A DNA stretch of 43,492 bases, taken from JADJWR01 sp964509545. Lineage in GTDB: Bacteria > Pseudomonadota > Gammaproteobacteria > Burkholderiales > Burkholderiaceae_F. A program made the translations under genes and the position numbers. This document shows, in pieces, positions 9,980-19,400 of this stretch; the stretch's first letter is position 1, and every line of letters starts with the position of its first letter. Location: positions 1 through 43,492 of the forward strand of contig CAZDXQ010000031.1 in assembly GCA_964509545.1 (NCBI GenBank). Reading direction: 5' to 3'. The notes beneath the pieces were generated by a model. The model made no database searches. It saw only the letters and a program-made list of their open reading frames with translations, and was not told where the DNA came from.

Positions 9980-10567
9980 ATGAAACCCGCTCTCATCGAT
10001 CGCTTCATTCCGGCTCCGGACGTGCGCGAGCGGTTCGAGACGACGATCCGCGCGCCGGCAGCCGTGGTGATGCAGGTCGCTGCCGGTTACGACATGCAAT
10101 CGCACCCGGCGGTTCGGGCGATCTTTCGCCTGCGCGAACTGCTGCTCGGCTCGAAGCGTCGCATACCCCGAAAACCGCAGGGCATCGTCGAAGAAACGAC
10201 GAGCCTCGGCTGGGGTGTGCTCGACGAGCAGCCCGGAAGATCGGTCGTCTGCGGCGCGCGCTGCCGGCCGTGGCTGGCCGACGTGAGGTTTTCGCCGATC
10301 GAGCCGCAGGAGTTCGCTTCCTATGCAGCGCCGGACGAAGTGAAGATCGCGTGGACGCTCGAGGCGGAGTCGATCGCCGAGGGGGTGACGCGATTCGCGC
10401 AGGAAACGCGCGCGGTGGCCACCGACGCCGAGGCGCGCCGGAAGTTCCGGCGCTACTGGCGCTGGGCGCGCTTCGGCATCATCGCCATTCGCCTGCTGAT
10501 GCTGCCCGCCGTCCGGCGCGAGGCGCAACGCCAGTGGGCACGCAAGTGCAACGAACGGCGCCAGTGA
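9980..10567 (+). CDS. Hypothetical protein, SRPBCC-like
   Basis: Conserved-looking protein of 195 residues without signal peptide or clear catalytic motif. The pattern (early IRAPAAVVMQVAAGYDM, central GWGVLDEQPGRSVVCGARCRPW, then VKIAWTLEAESIAEGVTRFAQETRAVATD and a C-terminal basic amphipathic helix FRRYWRWARFGI) is what is seen in small SRPBCC-fold proteins that bind hydrophobic ligands. The function is unknown. The frame is open from 9854, but ATG 9980 gives the natural N-terminus MKPALIDRF. It ends just before the broken acetyltransferase reading frame. Confidence 0.65.
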   Translation: MKPALIDRFIPAPDVRERFETTIRAPAAVVMQVAAGYDMQSHPAVRAIFRLRELLLGSKRRIPRKPQGIVEETTSLGWGVLDEQPGRSVVCGARCRPWLADVRFSPIEPQEFASYAAPDEVKIAWTLEAESIAEGVTRFAQETRAVATDAEARRKFRRYWRWARFGIIAIRLLMLPAVRREAQRQWARKCNERRQ

Positions 10568-10623
10568 ACGCCGACCGCTGCGCAAGGATATTCCTGACGC
10601 CGACGCCGGCTCTGGAGTCAGCG

Positions 10624-11094
10624 GTGGTCAAGATTGCGCCGCTCGCCTGGCACCGGGATCTGCTTGCGCTCGTCAGCGCATGGTTCATCGATGAGTGGCC
10701 CGGCTGGTACGGACCCGGAGGCCGCGGCGATGCCGCGGCGGACCTGGCGGCCTTCGCCGCAGCGCAGACACGCCTTCCCTTGGGCCTCGTCGCCTTCGAC
10801 AATCGCGTGCCGGTCGGAGTTGCCGCCTCAAGCCGGAGTCTGTGCCGACGCATCGGCATCTGACGCCCTGGGCCGCTGCCGGTTTCGTGCTGCCCTCTCA
10901 TCGTGGCCGGGAGATCGGCGCATTGCTTTTCGGCGGCGCTGGTTCGCCAGGCGCATGCGTTGCGGTATGAGCGCATCGACTGCGCCACCTCCACTGCAAT
11001 CGGCCTGCTTCGCCGAAGCGGCTGGTCACAACTGGAGTGCGTCGAGCACGGGGGCGAGTCGCTCGTCATCTTTGCCAGACAGACCGCAGCCTGA
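10624..11094 (+). pseudogene. GNAT acetyltransferase with two compensating frameshifts
   Basis: Read across three segments, this encodes a GNAT-family N-acetyltransferase. The start is GTG 10624 with GGAG 6 nt upstream: VKIAPLAWHRDLLALVSAWF..., ending GLVAFDNRVPVGVAA. Near 10828 the homology moves to another frame (LKPESVPTHRHLTPWAAAGFVLPSHRGREIGALLF), and near 10935 it returns to the first frame (AALVRQAHALRYERIDCATSTAIGLLRRSGW...). The first shift looks like loss of one C in GCCGCC(C)TC, the second like gain of one G in TTCGGCGG. FVLPSHRGREIG fits the acetyl-CoA loop. As written, translation stops at 10863. It is either a decaying gene or two sequencing/assembly errors. Confidence 0.75.
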
Positions 11095-11262
11095 AGCCGC
11101 GCTACGGCGCAGCTCGGTCTTAACAGTTCGGCTGACAGTCGACCTTCGAGGTTCTGGTTCGGGTGGCCTGCGACCGGCTCGACGCCGCCGTCGTCTTCCC
11201 CACTGCCACGCTGAGCCGACGCCTGCGCCGTGGATCGATTCGCGCGACGGCTGCCGCCGGAT

Positions 11263-11351
11263 CGAGTGTCACCGCCCGCGCGGGAACTCGGCGACATGCT
11301 CGGCATCGGCGGCGAGCTCAAGACGAGTGTCACCGCCCGCGCGGGAACTCG
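11263..11351. repeat. Two identical 28-bp repeats, 61-bp period, at the fadE 3' end
   Basis: The same 28-bp sequence is at 11263-11290 and 11324-11351, separated by 33 bp; it begins CGAGTGTCACCGCCCG and ends GCGGGAACTCG. Each copy can fold (CGAGT with ACTCG outside, CCCGCGCGGG inside). The second copy is the last coding part of the minus-strand dehydrogenase gene (DEFPRGR and stop). Part of the 33-bp spacer also resembles sequence just inside that gene, so a small tandem duplication is the simplest explanation. No third copy was found on either side. Confidence 0.8.
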
Positions 11352-13486
11352 TCGACCTGGATCACCCGATCGGCGGCGCGCAGGTAGGCCGCCGCAGCTG
11401 CAGGGTCGCGCGACTTCGCGGCAGCCTCGTCGAGCGAGCGGGTGCGGCGCAGCGCCTTGTTCAGTTCCGGCACTTCGCCGGCGACCTGGTCGGCCAGTTC
11501 GAGCGCATCCATCAGGTCGCGCAGGCCGCCGGCGGGCGGCTCGCCGATATCGGGACAGAGGCGAGCGATCAGTTCGCGGTTCTCGCGCAATGCGTCGGCA
11601 TAGGCGACGAGGTCGCGGTCGCGCAATGGTGCCAGGTGGCTGGTTCCGCGCAGCAGCAGCGGCGCGAAAAGCCGCAGCGCGGGCGACGGCAGATTGGCAT
11701 ACAGGTCGCGCAGCGTCGCGGCGGCCAGGTCGAGCTGCACGCGGATCGCGGCGCGGGCGAAAGGGATCATCCGCCCATCGCCGTCGACCCGATAACGCCA
11801 GACGCAGGCGGCCGCCAGGTACAGGTACGACAGCACGTCGCCGAGCCGCGCCGACAGCAGTTCCATCCGCTTGAGCCGGCCGCCGAGCAGCCCCATCGCC
11901 AGGTCGGCGGTCAGCGCGTACTTGGCCGACACACGCGCGATCAGCCGTGCCTCCTTGAGCAGTTCGGGCGGCGGCGCGCCGATGACCGGCGCCGATGCCA
12001 GGCTCGCCCACAGGTTGCGCAGCACGTGGCCAATGTGACCGGATAGTGCCTTTCCCAGCGCCTCGACATCGCGCCTTTCGACGGCGGTCATCTCCGCCAG
12101 CACGTGCGGATGGCAGCGCACCGCGCCCTGGCCGAAGATGATCAGCGCCCGGGTCAGGATGTTCGCGCCCTCGACGGTGATGGCGATCGGCGCGTGGCGG
12201 TAGCTGATGCCGAGCAGGTTCTTCGGTCCGCAGATGATCGCCTTGCCGCCGAGGATGTCCATGCCGTGGTTCACGGCCCGCCGCCCGGCTTCGGTCAACT
12301 GCACTTTCAGGATCGCGCTGGCCACGCTCGGCCGCTCGCCGCGGTCGAGCGCGGCAGCGGTGTAGCGGCGCGCGGCGTCGCTGGCGTACAGCTCGGCCGC
12401 CATCTTTGCGATCAGTGCGGCGATCGCGTGGAAGCGGCCGATCTGCAGGCCGAACTGCTCCCGGATGCGGCCGTAGCCATTGACGACGAAAAGGCTGGTC
12501 TGCTGCATCGCGGATCCGAGCGCGGGCAGCGAGATCGCGCGGCCGGCGGCCAGGCACTCCATCAGCATGCGCCAGCCCTGGCCGACCATCGCCTCGCCGC
12601 CGATCACCCAGTCCATCGGCACGAAGACATCCTTGCCGCGGATCGGCCCGTTCATGAACGCCGAGTCCATCGGCCGGTGGCGGCTGCCGATGGTCATGCC
12701 TTCGGTCGGCACCGGCACCAGCGCGCAGGTGATGCCGATTTCCTGCTCGCCTTCGGCACGTTGCGGGTCGATGGCGTGGAACGCCAGCCCGACGACCGTG
12801 GCCACCGGCGCCAGCGTGATGTAGCGCTTGTCGAATTCGACCAGGAACCCGCGCACTGGCCGGCCGTCGATCATTCGCTGCGCCAGCACGCCGCGATCGG
12901 GGATCGATGCCGCGTCGGATCCGGCGTACGGCGACGTCAGGCCGAAGCAGGGCAGTTCGCGGCCATCGGCCAGGCGCGGCAGAAAGTGATTCTTCTGCGC
13001 CTCGGTGCCATAGCGCAGCAGCAGTTCAGCGGGGCCGAGCGAGTTCGGCACCATTACCGTCACCGCCGCGGCGGCGTTGACGGTGGCGATGCGCGCCACC
13101 ACCGTGGCCTGCGCAAAGTGGCCGAAGCCGAGGCCGCCGTGTTGGCGCGGAATGATCATGCCGAAGAACTTCTTCTCGCGCATGAACCGCCAGACCTCGG
13201 CCGGCAGGTCGTTCGCCTCGTCGATCGCGAAGTCGTCGAGCATCGCGATCAGCGCGCGCACCTCGGTGTCGAGGAACGACTGTTCTTCGGTTGTCAGCCG
13301 GTTCGGGCCGACGGCAGCCAGAGCGTCGAAGTCCGGCCGGCCGGCGAACAACTGGCCCTCGAAACCGACCGTGCCGGCCTCTAGCGCAGCGCGCTCGGTG
13401 TCGCCGATCGGCGGCAGCGCCTTGGAGAACGCCGCCATCGCCGCGCGGCCGAGCAGGCTGGCGAGTCCCATGAGGTTGCGCTCCAT
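11330..13486 (-). CDS. fadE: Acyl-CoA dehydrogenase, long FadE type
   Basis: Predicted FAD-dependent acyl-CoA dehydrogenase for the first step of fatty-acid beta-oxidation, 718 residues (E. coli FadE about 814). It has the FadE-specific blocks FGMIIPRQHGGLGFG, VTVMVPNSLGPAELLLRYGTEAQK, CFGLTSPYAGSDAASIPD, KRYITLAPVATVVGLAF, PIRGKDVFVPMDWVIGG, APIAITVEGANILTRALIIFGQGAVRCHP, and a C-terminal DUF1974-type region (LGGRLKRMELLSARLGDVLSYLYLA). The C-terminus stops soon after VIQVDEF, where E. coli FadE continues for roughly 20-30 residues; the stop lies in a 28-bp repeat. ATG 13486 is used; ATG 13471 is an alternative. It is in the same direction as the next two genes but with an 83-bp gap. Confidence 0.9.
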   Translation of the reverse strand: MERNLMGLASLLGRAAMAAFSKALPPIGDTERAALEAGTVGFEGQLFAGRPDFDALAAVGPNRLTTEEQSFLDTEVRALIAMLDDFAIDEANDLPAEVWRFMREKKFFGMIIPRQHGGLGFGHFAQATVVARIATVNAAAAVTVMVPNSLGPAELLLRYGTEAQKNHFLPRLADGRELPCFGLTSPYAGSDAASIPDRGVLAQRMIDGRPVRGFLVEFDKRYITLAPVATVVGLAFHAIDPQRAEGEQEIGITCALVPVPTEGMTIGSRHRPMDSAFMNGPIRGKDVFVPMDWVIGGEAMVGQGWRMLMECLAAGRAISLPALGSAMQQTSLFVVNGYGRIREQFGLQIGRFHAIAALIAKMAAELYASDAARRYTAAALDRGERPSVASAILKVQLTEAGRRAVNHGMDILGGKAIICGPKNLLGISYRHAPIAITVEGANILTRALIIFGQGAVRCHPHVLAEMTAVERRDVEALGKALSGHIGHVLRNLWASLASAPVIGAPPPELLKEARLIARVSAKYALTADLAMGLLGGRLKRMELLSARLGDVLSYLYLAAACVWRYRVDGDGRMIPFARAAIRVQLDLAAATLRDLYANLPSPALRLFAPLLLRGTSHLAPLRDRDLVAYADALRENRELIARLCPDIGEPPAGGLRDLMDALELADQVAGEVPELNKALRRTRSLDEAAAKSRDPAAAAAYLRAADRVIQVDEFPRGR

Positions 13487-13569
13487 GCCGGCGTGACGGA
13501 CCGGACTCTGCCCGATGGTAGGCCATCGACGCCGCGTCGCGGATGGGGTCGGCGCCTCGGGCCGTGACC

Positions 13570-14640
13570 TCAGCGATCGGCGACGAGTTGCGTAAAGCTC
13601 AGCCGCTGCACCGAGCGGTCGTCGATGCCCACACGCGCCAGCGCCGCACGCTGCGCCGGGACGGCGGCGAGCAGCGCCTCGGGCGAAGGCAGGCGATCCG
13701 GGCTGGCCGCGGCGACGATCAGCCGATTGGCGGCGTTCCTGCCGGGGCGGACGCTGTAGGCGCGACCGAACACCGATCTCGCCGCCGCCGATTCATGCGC
13801 CGAGGACGGGCTGGCGCTGAAGGTGTTCGCCAGGAAGACACCGCCCGCCGACAGCAGGGCGCGGATGTCGCGCAGGAACGCTTCGCTGAACAGCGCCGGC
13901 GGTATTCCTTCCGCGTCGAAGGCATCGAGCAGCACGGCATCGAACTGCTCGCCGCGGGCGCGGGCGGCGGCCACGTAGTCGCGGCCGTCGGCGGCGCGCA
14001 GGCGCAGCCGCAGGCCGGGACGCAGGCCGAAGAAGCGCTCGGCGACGCGCAGCACGGCCTCGTCGATGTCGACCGCATCGATGGTCATGTCCGGCCGCGC
14101 CGCAGCCAGGGCCATCGGGATCGAGCCGCCGCCGACGCCGATCAGCAGCACCCGCGCTGGTGGCGGATTCCACAGCAGCAGCGTCGACACCATCGCCCGC
14201 GTGTAGTCGAACACGAGGTGTGACGGCCGCGCCGGAATCTGGCACGACTGGTTGTAGTGGTCGGCGCCGTCGCCGAAGCGCAGGCAGCGGCGCGTCGGGC
14301 TTTCGGTGACGACGATCGTCTGCCAGCGCGAGACTTCGCGATGGACCGGTCGTTCCGCTGCCGCAGGCGCGTTGCCGGCCACGGCGGCCGCAAGCGCGAA
14401 CAGCAGCAGCGCGGTCGCGGCAGCGAATCGAGGCCGGTGGCTGCGCTCGGGCGCAACGGGCGCCGCGCGGCTACGGTGACCATCCAGTTGCCGAAGGCGA
14501 CGCCGCCCTGCCGTTGCTGAAGACAGCGCGCGACCCGGCGGCCGTCGTGCATGGACACTCGGCGGTGTGAGCGTTGCGGCGGCGGCTTTCGCGGATCGCA
14601 CCGGCGAGCCGGCGCCGGACGTGCCCGGCCGATCGCGCAT
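13570..14640 (-). CDS. Spermidine-synthase-like protein with N-terminal hydrophobic segment
   Basis: Predicted protein with the aminopropyltransferase/methyltransferase fold. Visible motifs are VLLIGVGGGSIPMAL (nucleotide loop), IDAVDIDEAVLRVAERFFG, LRAADGRDYVAAA and FDAVLLDAFDAEGIPPALFSEAFL. This matches bacterial spermine/spermidine synthase-like proteins that often do not make polyamines. A hydrophobic stretch FAAATALLLFALAAAVAG near residues 65-82 suggests a signal anchor or exported form. The start is uncertain: ATG 14640 gives 356 residues but an arginine-rich, low-conservation lead; GTG 14601 is in frame, and no start codon lies closer to the hydrophobic segment. ATG 14640 is 13 nt after the oxidase stop codon, so the two genes probably form an operon. 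Confidence 0.7.
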   Translation of the reverse strand: MRDRPGTSGAGSPVRSAKAAAATLTPPSVHARRPPGRALSSATAGRRRLRQLDGHRSRAAPVAPERSHRPRFAAATALLLFALAAAVAGNAPAAAERPVHREVSRWQTIVVTESPTRRCLRFGDGADHYNQSCQIPARPSHLVFDYTRAMVSTLLLWNPPPARVLLIGVGGGSIPMALAAARPDMTIDAVDIDEAVLRVAERFFGLRPGLRLRLRAADGRDYVAAARARGEQFDAVLLDAFDAEGIPPALFSEAFLRDIRALLSAGGVFLANTFSASPSSAHESAAARSVFGRAYSVRPGRNAANRLIVAAASPDRLPSPEALLAAVPAQRAALARVGIDDRSVQRLSFTQLVADR

Positions 14641-14653
14641 CGCCGACGGGCTC

Positions 14654-16063
14654 TTACACCCGGATTACCTTGCCCGGATTCAGGATGTTCAGCGGATCGA
14701 AGGCGCGCTTGATCCGCGCCATCAGGTCGACGGCGTCGGCGCCGTGCTCGTCGAGCAGGAAATCCATCTTGTGCAGGCCGACGCCATGCTCGCCGGTGCA
14801 GGTACCGTCCATCCGCAGCGCCCGCTCGACGATGCGCTGGTTCAGCCGCTCGGCTTCTTCCATCTCCGCAGGATTGGCCGGATCGACGAGGATCGCGCAG
14901 TGGAAGTTGCCGTCGCCCACATGGCCGAGGATCGGCGCCGGCAGGTTGCTTGCTTCCGTGTCGCGGATCGTCTCGGCGATGCATTCGGCGAGCCGCGAGA
15001 TCGGTACGCAGACATCGGTGGTGCTCGAGCGGCAGCCGGGCTTCAGCTGCAGGCAGGCGAAGTAGGCGTTGTGCCGCGCGGCCCACAGCCGCGTGCGCTC
15101 CTCGGGCGTCGTGGCCCATTGGAAATCGTGGCCGCCGTGATCGCGGGCGATATCCTGCACCGTGGCCGTCTGCTCCTCGACCGAAGCCGGCGTGCCGTGG
15201 AATTCGAAAAGCAGCAGCGGCGACTCGGGCAGTCCGAGCCGGTCGCGCGCGTTCACTGCCTTGACCGTCAGCGCATCGAGCAGTTCGCAGCGGGCGATCG
15301 GCACGCCCATCTGGATCGTGGCGATGGTCGTCGCCACCGCCGCGTCGACGCTCGGGAACGAGCAGATCGCCGCCGCGATCGCTTCCGGCTGCGGATACAG
15401 GCGCAACGTCACCTCGGTGATGATGCCGAGCGTGCCTTCGGAACCGACGAACAGGCGCGTCAGGTCGTAGCCGGCGCTCGATTTCTTCGCCCGGCGCGAG
15501 CTGCGGATCACCTTGCCTTCGGCGGTGACCACCGTGAGCCCGAGCACGTTCTCGCGCATCGTGCCGTAGCGCACGGCATTGGTGCCAGAGGCGCGGGTCG
15601 CCGTCATGCCACCGATCGTGGCGTCGGCGCCGGGGTCGATCGGGAAGAACAGGCCGGTGTGCTTGATCTCGTCGTTCAGCTGCTTGCGCGTGACGCCGGC
15701 CTGCACGGTGACGGTCAGGTCCTCGGAGTTGACGGCCAGCACCTTGTTCATCTGCGCCAGGTCGACGCTCACCCCGCCTTCAATGGCCAGCAGATGGCCT
15801 TCGAGCGAAGAACCGACGCCGTAGGGAATCACCGGCACGCGGTGCTGGGCGGCCAGTTGCAGCAGCGCGGCGACGTCTTGCGTCGAGCGGGCGAAGACCA
15901 CGGCATCGGGCGGCATCGGCGGATAAGCCGACTCGTCGCGGCCGTGATGTTCGCGCACGGCCGACGCCGTCGACAGCAGTTCGCCAAAGCGCTGGCGCAG
16001 CGCCGAGACGAAGGCTTCGGGTAGCGGCCTGGCAACCTGGCGCAGGGGCGCGGGAGCGTTCAT
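14654..16063 (-). CDS. FAD-binding oxidase, GlcD / D-lactate dehydrogenase family
   Basis: Predicted flavoprotein oxidising a D-2-hydroxy acid such as D-lactate or glycolate, 469 residues. The N-terminal PCMH-type FAD domain shows VPVIPYGVGSSLEGH, VQAGVTRKQLN, FPIDPGADATIGGM, ASGTNAVRYGTMRENV and LFVGSEGTLGIITEVTLRL. The C-terminal FAD-oxidase domain shows GHVGDGNFHCAI and CTGEHGVGLHK, with the terminal FDPLNILNPGKV. These fit the stand-alone DLD/GlcD group. The frame extends to 16384, but ATG 16063 (MNAPAPLRQ) has a GGAG site and the usual N-terminus. No glcE/glcF partner is nearby, which favours a D-lactate dehydrogenase-like enzyme over a glycolate oxidase subunit. Confidence 0.88.
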   Translation of the reverse strand: MNAPAPLRQVARPLPEAFVSALRQRFGELLSTASAVREHHGRDESAYPPMPPDAVVFARSTQDVAALLQLAAQHRVPVIPYGVGSSLEGHLLAIEGGVSVDLAQMNKVLAVNSEDLTVTVQAGVTRKQLNDEIKHTGLFFPIDPGADATIGGMTATRASGTNAVRYGTMRENVLGLTVVTAEGKVIRSSRRAKKSSAGYDLTRLFVGSEGTLGIITEVTLRLYPQPEAIAAAICSFPSVDAAVATTIATIQMGVPIARCELLDALTVKAVNARDRLGLPESPLLLFEFHGTPASVEEQTATVQDIARDHGGHDFQWATTPEERTRLWAARHNAYFACLQLKPGCRSSTTDVCVPISRLAECIAETIRDTEASNLPAPILGHVGDGNFHCAILVDPANPAEMEEAERLNQRIVERALRMDGTCTGEHGVGLHKMDFLLDEHGADAVDLMARIKRAFDPLNILNPGKVIRV

Positions 16064-16476
16064 GGCGGTCTCCGTTCGGGCGGCGCTTGACGCGGTGAGC
16101 TTACTCGCCGCCGTCGACCGGTTGCCGCGGCGCCGTTGGCTGCCGCCGCATCGCCGTGCCGCCGGGGATTGCGCAATCCGTGAGCCAGAGGCGGGCGCGG
16201 CGGCCGAAGCCTCGTGCCGTTGCCAGCGGACGCAGGATTGCGAGCGAGGCGGCGGTGCAGCGAATACCGGGACGTCGCGGTCCGACAGGTGCGGCACGGG
16301 CGTGCGCTTCCTGCCCGTCGGCGCGGCCGGATCAGCCGTGCGGGAGCCGCGCGGCGTGTGGCGCGCCAGCCCACGGCCGCACACTCACGCAAACGCGTCG
16401 ACCCAACGGGTCGACGGCCGTTGCGAACGCACATCCGGCGGGCTTCAATGGGCGCACACAGCGGCGAAGGCGTCAG
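16064..16476. promoter_or_regulatory. 413-bp divergent intergenic region with palindromes
   Basis: This gap separates the oxidase gene (-) from the STAND-SARP operon (+), so it should hold both promoters. No gene is supported in it. Two strong palindromes stand out: GGATTGCGCAATCC (16166-16179, perfect 14 bp), and CGTCGACCC (16396-16404) paired with GGGTCGACG (16408-16416) across an AAC spacer. A weaker CGTT-GCG-AACG repeat follows near 16419. No clear -35/-10 pair was identified. Confidence 0.5.
16396..16416. promoter_or_regulatory. Perfect 9-bp inverted repeat, candidate operator of the STAND-SARP operon
   Basis: The arms CGTCGACCC and GGGTCGACG are exact reverse complements with a 3-bp spacer, ending about 60 bp before the ATG of the large regulator. 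The size and symmetry suit a dimeric DNA-binding protein. SARP proteins usually bind direct repeats, so the binder could be another regulator. Confidence 0.4.
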
Positions 16477-19400
16477 ATGGTGCGTCAGGCAACGAAGGCG
16501 GTCGCGTCGGCGCAGGCAGGCGACTTCTTCGTCGGCCGGGAGCGCTTGTTCGCGCGGCTCGACGAACTTCGCCCGCGTGCCGTCTGGCTGCAGGCTCCGA
16601 CCGGCGCCGGCAAGACGGTGCTGCTGCGCCAGTACGCGCGCCGCGGCGGGCAGGCGATGCTCTGGCTGCAGACCGATGCGGCCAGCGCGACAGCAGACAG
16701 CTTTTGCGCCACGCTGATCCGGGCTGTCCAACAAGCCGGAGGCGATCTGCCGCAGTTCGCCGGCGAGCGCCGCGAGGTGCCGCAACAGTGGCTGGTCCAG
16801 GCCGTCGCCCGCATCGCGCAGCAGTGGCCCGGAGCGCTGATCGCGCTCGACGACGCACACCGGCTGCTGCCGTCTCTGGCGCCGCTGCTGGCCTCGATGG
16901 TCGATACCGCTGCCGACCGGCTGCGCCTGTTGTTCGCCGCGCAGGAACCGCCGTCCGGACTGGAGGTGCAGATCGCGGCGGCGCGACTGATCGTCATCGG
17001 TCACGAACACCTGGCGTTCGACAAGGCGGAGGCGCTTGAACTTGCCCGGCGTATCGGCGCCGCCGAGGAACTGGCGGCGCCGCTGCGCGAGCGCACCAGC
17101 GGCTGGGCTGCCGGGCTGATGCTGGCCCTGCAACTCGCTCAGGGCGCGTCGCCTGCGAATGTCCGGCGGCGGGTCGACCCGCCGCTGGCCAGCTTTGTGC
17201 GCAGCGGCCTGCTCGGCGGCGTGCCGCGACCGATCGTCGAGGCGCTCGCGGCACTGGCGCCGGCTCGGCAGGTTCCGCTGGCCGTCGCCGATTCCGGCGC
17301 CCCCTGGGATCAGGCCGTCGCCGAACTCGAACGACTGGAACGGCGTGGCCTGTTCGTCGAGCGCGTCGACGGCGATTTCCGCCTGCACGACCTGCTGCGC
17401 GACGCGCTGCTGCAGGCGCCGCCGGCCGACGCGCAGCGCGATGCGGCGATCGAGGCGCTGACCCGCAGCGGCCGCGCCGAACTGGCGCTTGCCTGCATCA
17501 CGGCGCTGCCCGAATTGGGCGACCGCCTGCGCGGATGGTTGCAGGACTGCGGCGAGGAACTGCTTCGCCGCGGCGACATCGGTGCGCTTTCCGCGATGGT
17601 GCTGAAGGACGGTGCCGCGCTGCCGCCGCCGGTGCGGCTGTGGTGCGCGCGCGGCGCGCTGGCCACCGATCTGCAACTGGCGGATCGAACCGCCGAGCAG
17701 GCGTACGCGGAGTCGGACGAAGCCGACACGGCATTGCGGCGGCGCTGCTGCGGTATCGGCCTGCTGGCACACAGCGTGCTGCTCGATGGCCGGCGGCTCG
17801 ACACCTGGCGGTTGCGGCTGGCCGATCTGCCGCCGGCCTCGGACGAGGATATGGCGCAGACGCCATTGCTGGAAGCGGGCGCGCGGTTGGTCGAGCACGT
17901 GCTGCAGCCGTCGCGGCCGAACACGCCGGAGATCGAGTCCATTCATGCCCTGTTGCACCGGGCGCTGCTCGGCGCGCAGCCGCCGCAGGAGGCGATCCTC
18001 GCCGCATCAGTGCTCGTCTACGCGCTGCTGCAGCTGCAGCGTCGGCACGAGATTCCGGCGATGCTGGAGCAGATCGAATCGGCGGAATGGTTCGCCCGCG
18101 CTCCGGTGCATACGCAGATCGAATGGCAGGCCAACAAGGGCTACACGCTGCGCGGCCTCGGACGCGCCGAGCAGGCGGCGGCAAGCTTTGCCACGGCCTG
18201 CGACCTTGCCCGCCGTCACGGTCTGCCGGCGCTGCTGCGTAGTTCGCTCAGCGGACAGGCCAGGGCATTGCTGACGATCGGCGATCTTGGCGGCGCCGAT
18301 GCGGCGCTGAAGGAGGCGCACGCCATCGCGGCGGATCCCGGCCTGCATTCGCGGATCGAGGAACTGACCCTGACCGCCTGGCTGGAGCTGGCATTGGCAC
18401 GTCCAATGCGCGCGCTGAGTGCGACAGAGACCGCGTATCAGTTGCTCGGCGAGCAGGGCGTCCCGCCGCCCGCCACGCTGCACCTCGATCACGCCCAGGT
18501 GCTGTTCGCACTCGGTCGGACCGAGGCTGCGCTTGCGCTGGCGGAAGAGACGGCAGCGGGCACCGAGGGGGCGGTGCGCGACATGGCCGAGTGTACGTGG
18601 CAGTTGCTGCGCGCCCTGGCCCTCTGGTCGCACGACGCTGCAGCGGCGCACGAGGCCTTGCACCGGGCCGTGGCGCTGATCGAGCAGCGGCGCTGGACCA
18701 ACTTCCTGTCGCTGCTGCCGCGCGAGGCGGGTGTCGTCGCGCACCGGGCGCTGCAGTCGGGCGGGCCGCTGCAGGTCATCCGCGACGGCATCCGGGAGCG
18801 CCGGCTGCCGGCACCGGCGGGTGCCGGCGCCGAGTGGCCGTGGCCGCTGCGCGTGTTCGTGGTCGGCCGCCTGCGCCTCGAGCGTTTCGACGACGTTGTC
18901 CAGTTCCACGGCAAGGTGCAGCGCAAGCCGCTCGAGGTGCTGAGGTACCTCGCCTGCGCGCGCGAGCAGGTTGCCGACCAGTCGACGATCTGCGCGGCGC
19001 TGTGGCCGGACGCCGAGGAAGATGCCGCGCGGCGCAGTCTGGAGATGGCCATCGCGCGCCTGCGCGAGATGCTCGGTAGCCCGGTCTGGATCCGCGTCGG
19101 CGATGGGAAGGTGAGGCTGGATCCGGCGCAGGTCTGGTGCGACGCGCAGGCGCTGTGGCGTGTCTGCGAAGCCGCTGAACTGGCCGGCCGCCGGCACGAC
19201 GCCGATGGCGCGAAGACGGCGGCTGAGGCGATGCTGATGCTCTATCGCGGGCCGCTGCTCGACGGCGAGGACGAGTCGTCATGGCTGCTCGGCGCGCGCG
19301 AGCGGCTGCGCGCTGCGTTCGTTCGCGCTGCGCGCGCAGTGGCCGAATCGCTGCAGGCGCAACGGCAGCACGACCTCGCTATTGCGCTGCTCGAACAGGC

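Noticed and set aside
11263..11351. Two-repeat CRISPR array (28-bp repeat, 33-bp spacer)
   Set aside because: Only two units, the second is coding sequence of fadE, part of the spacer resembles fadE, and no cas genes are in the window. Kept as a repeat.
10479..12557. A 692-codon minus-strand frame running from fadE into the acetyltransferase region
   Set aside because: It is out of frame with FadE, Arg/Ala-rich and has no motif.
16060..16476. A gene in the intergenic region upstream of the STAND-SARP gene
   Set aside because: Open frames exist only because of high GC; none has a motif, plausible start or ribosome-binding site.
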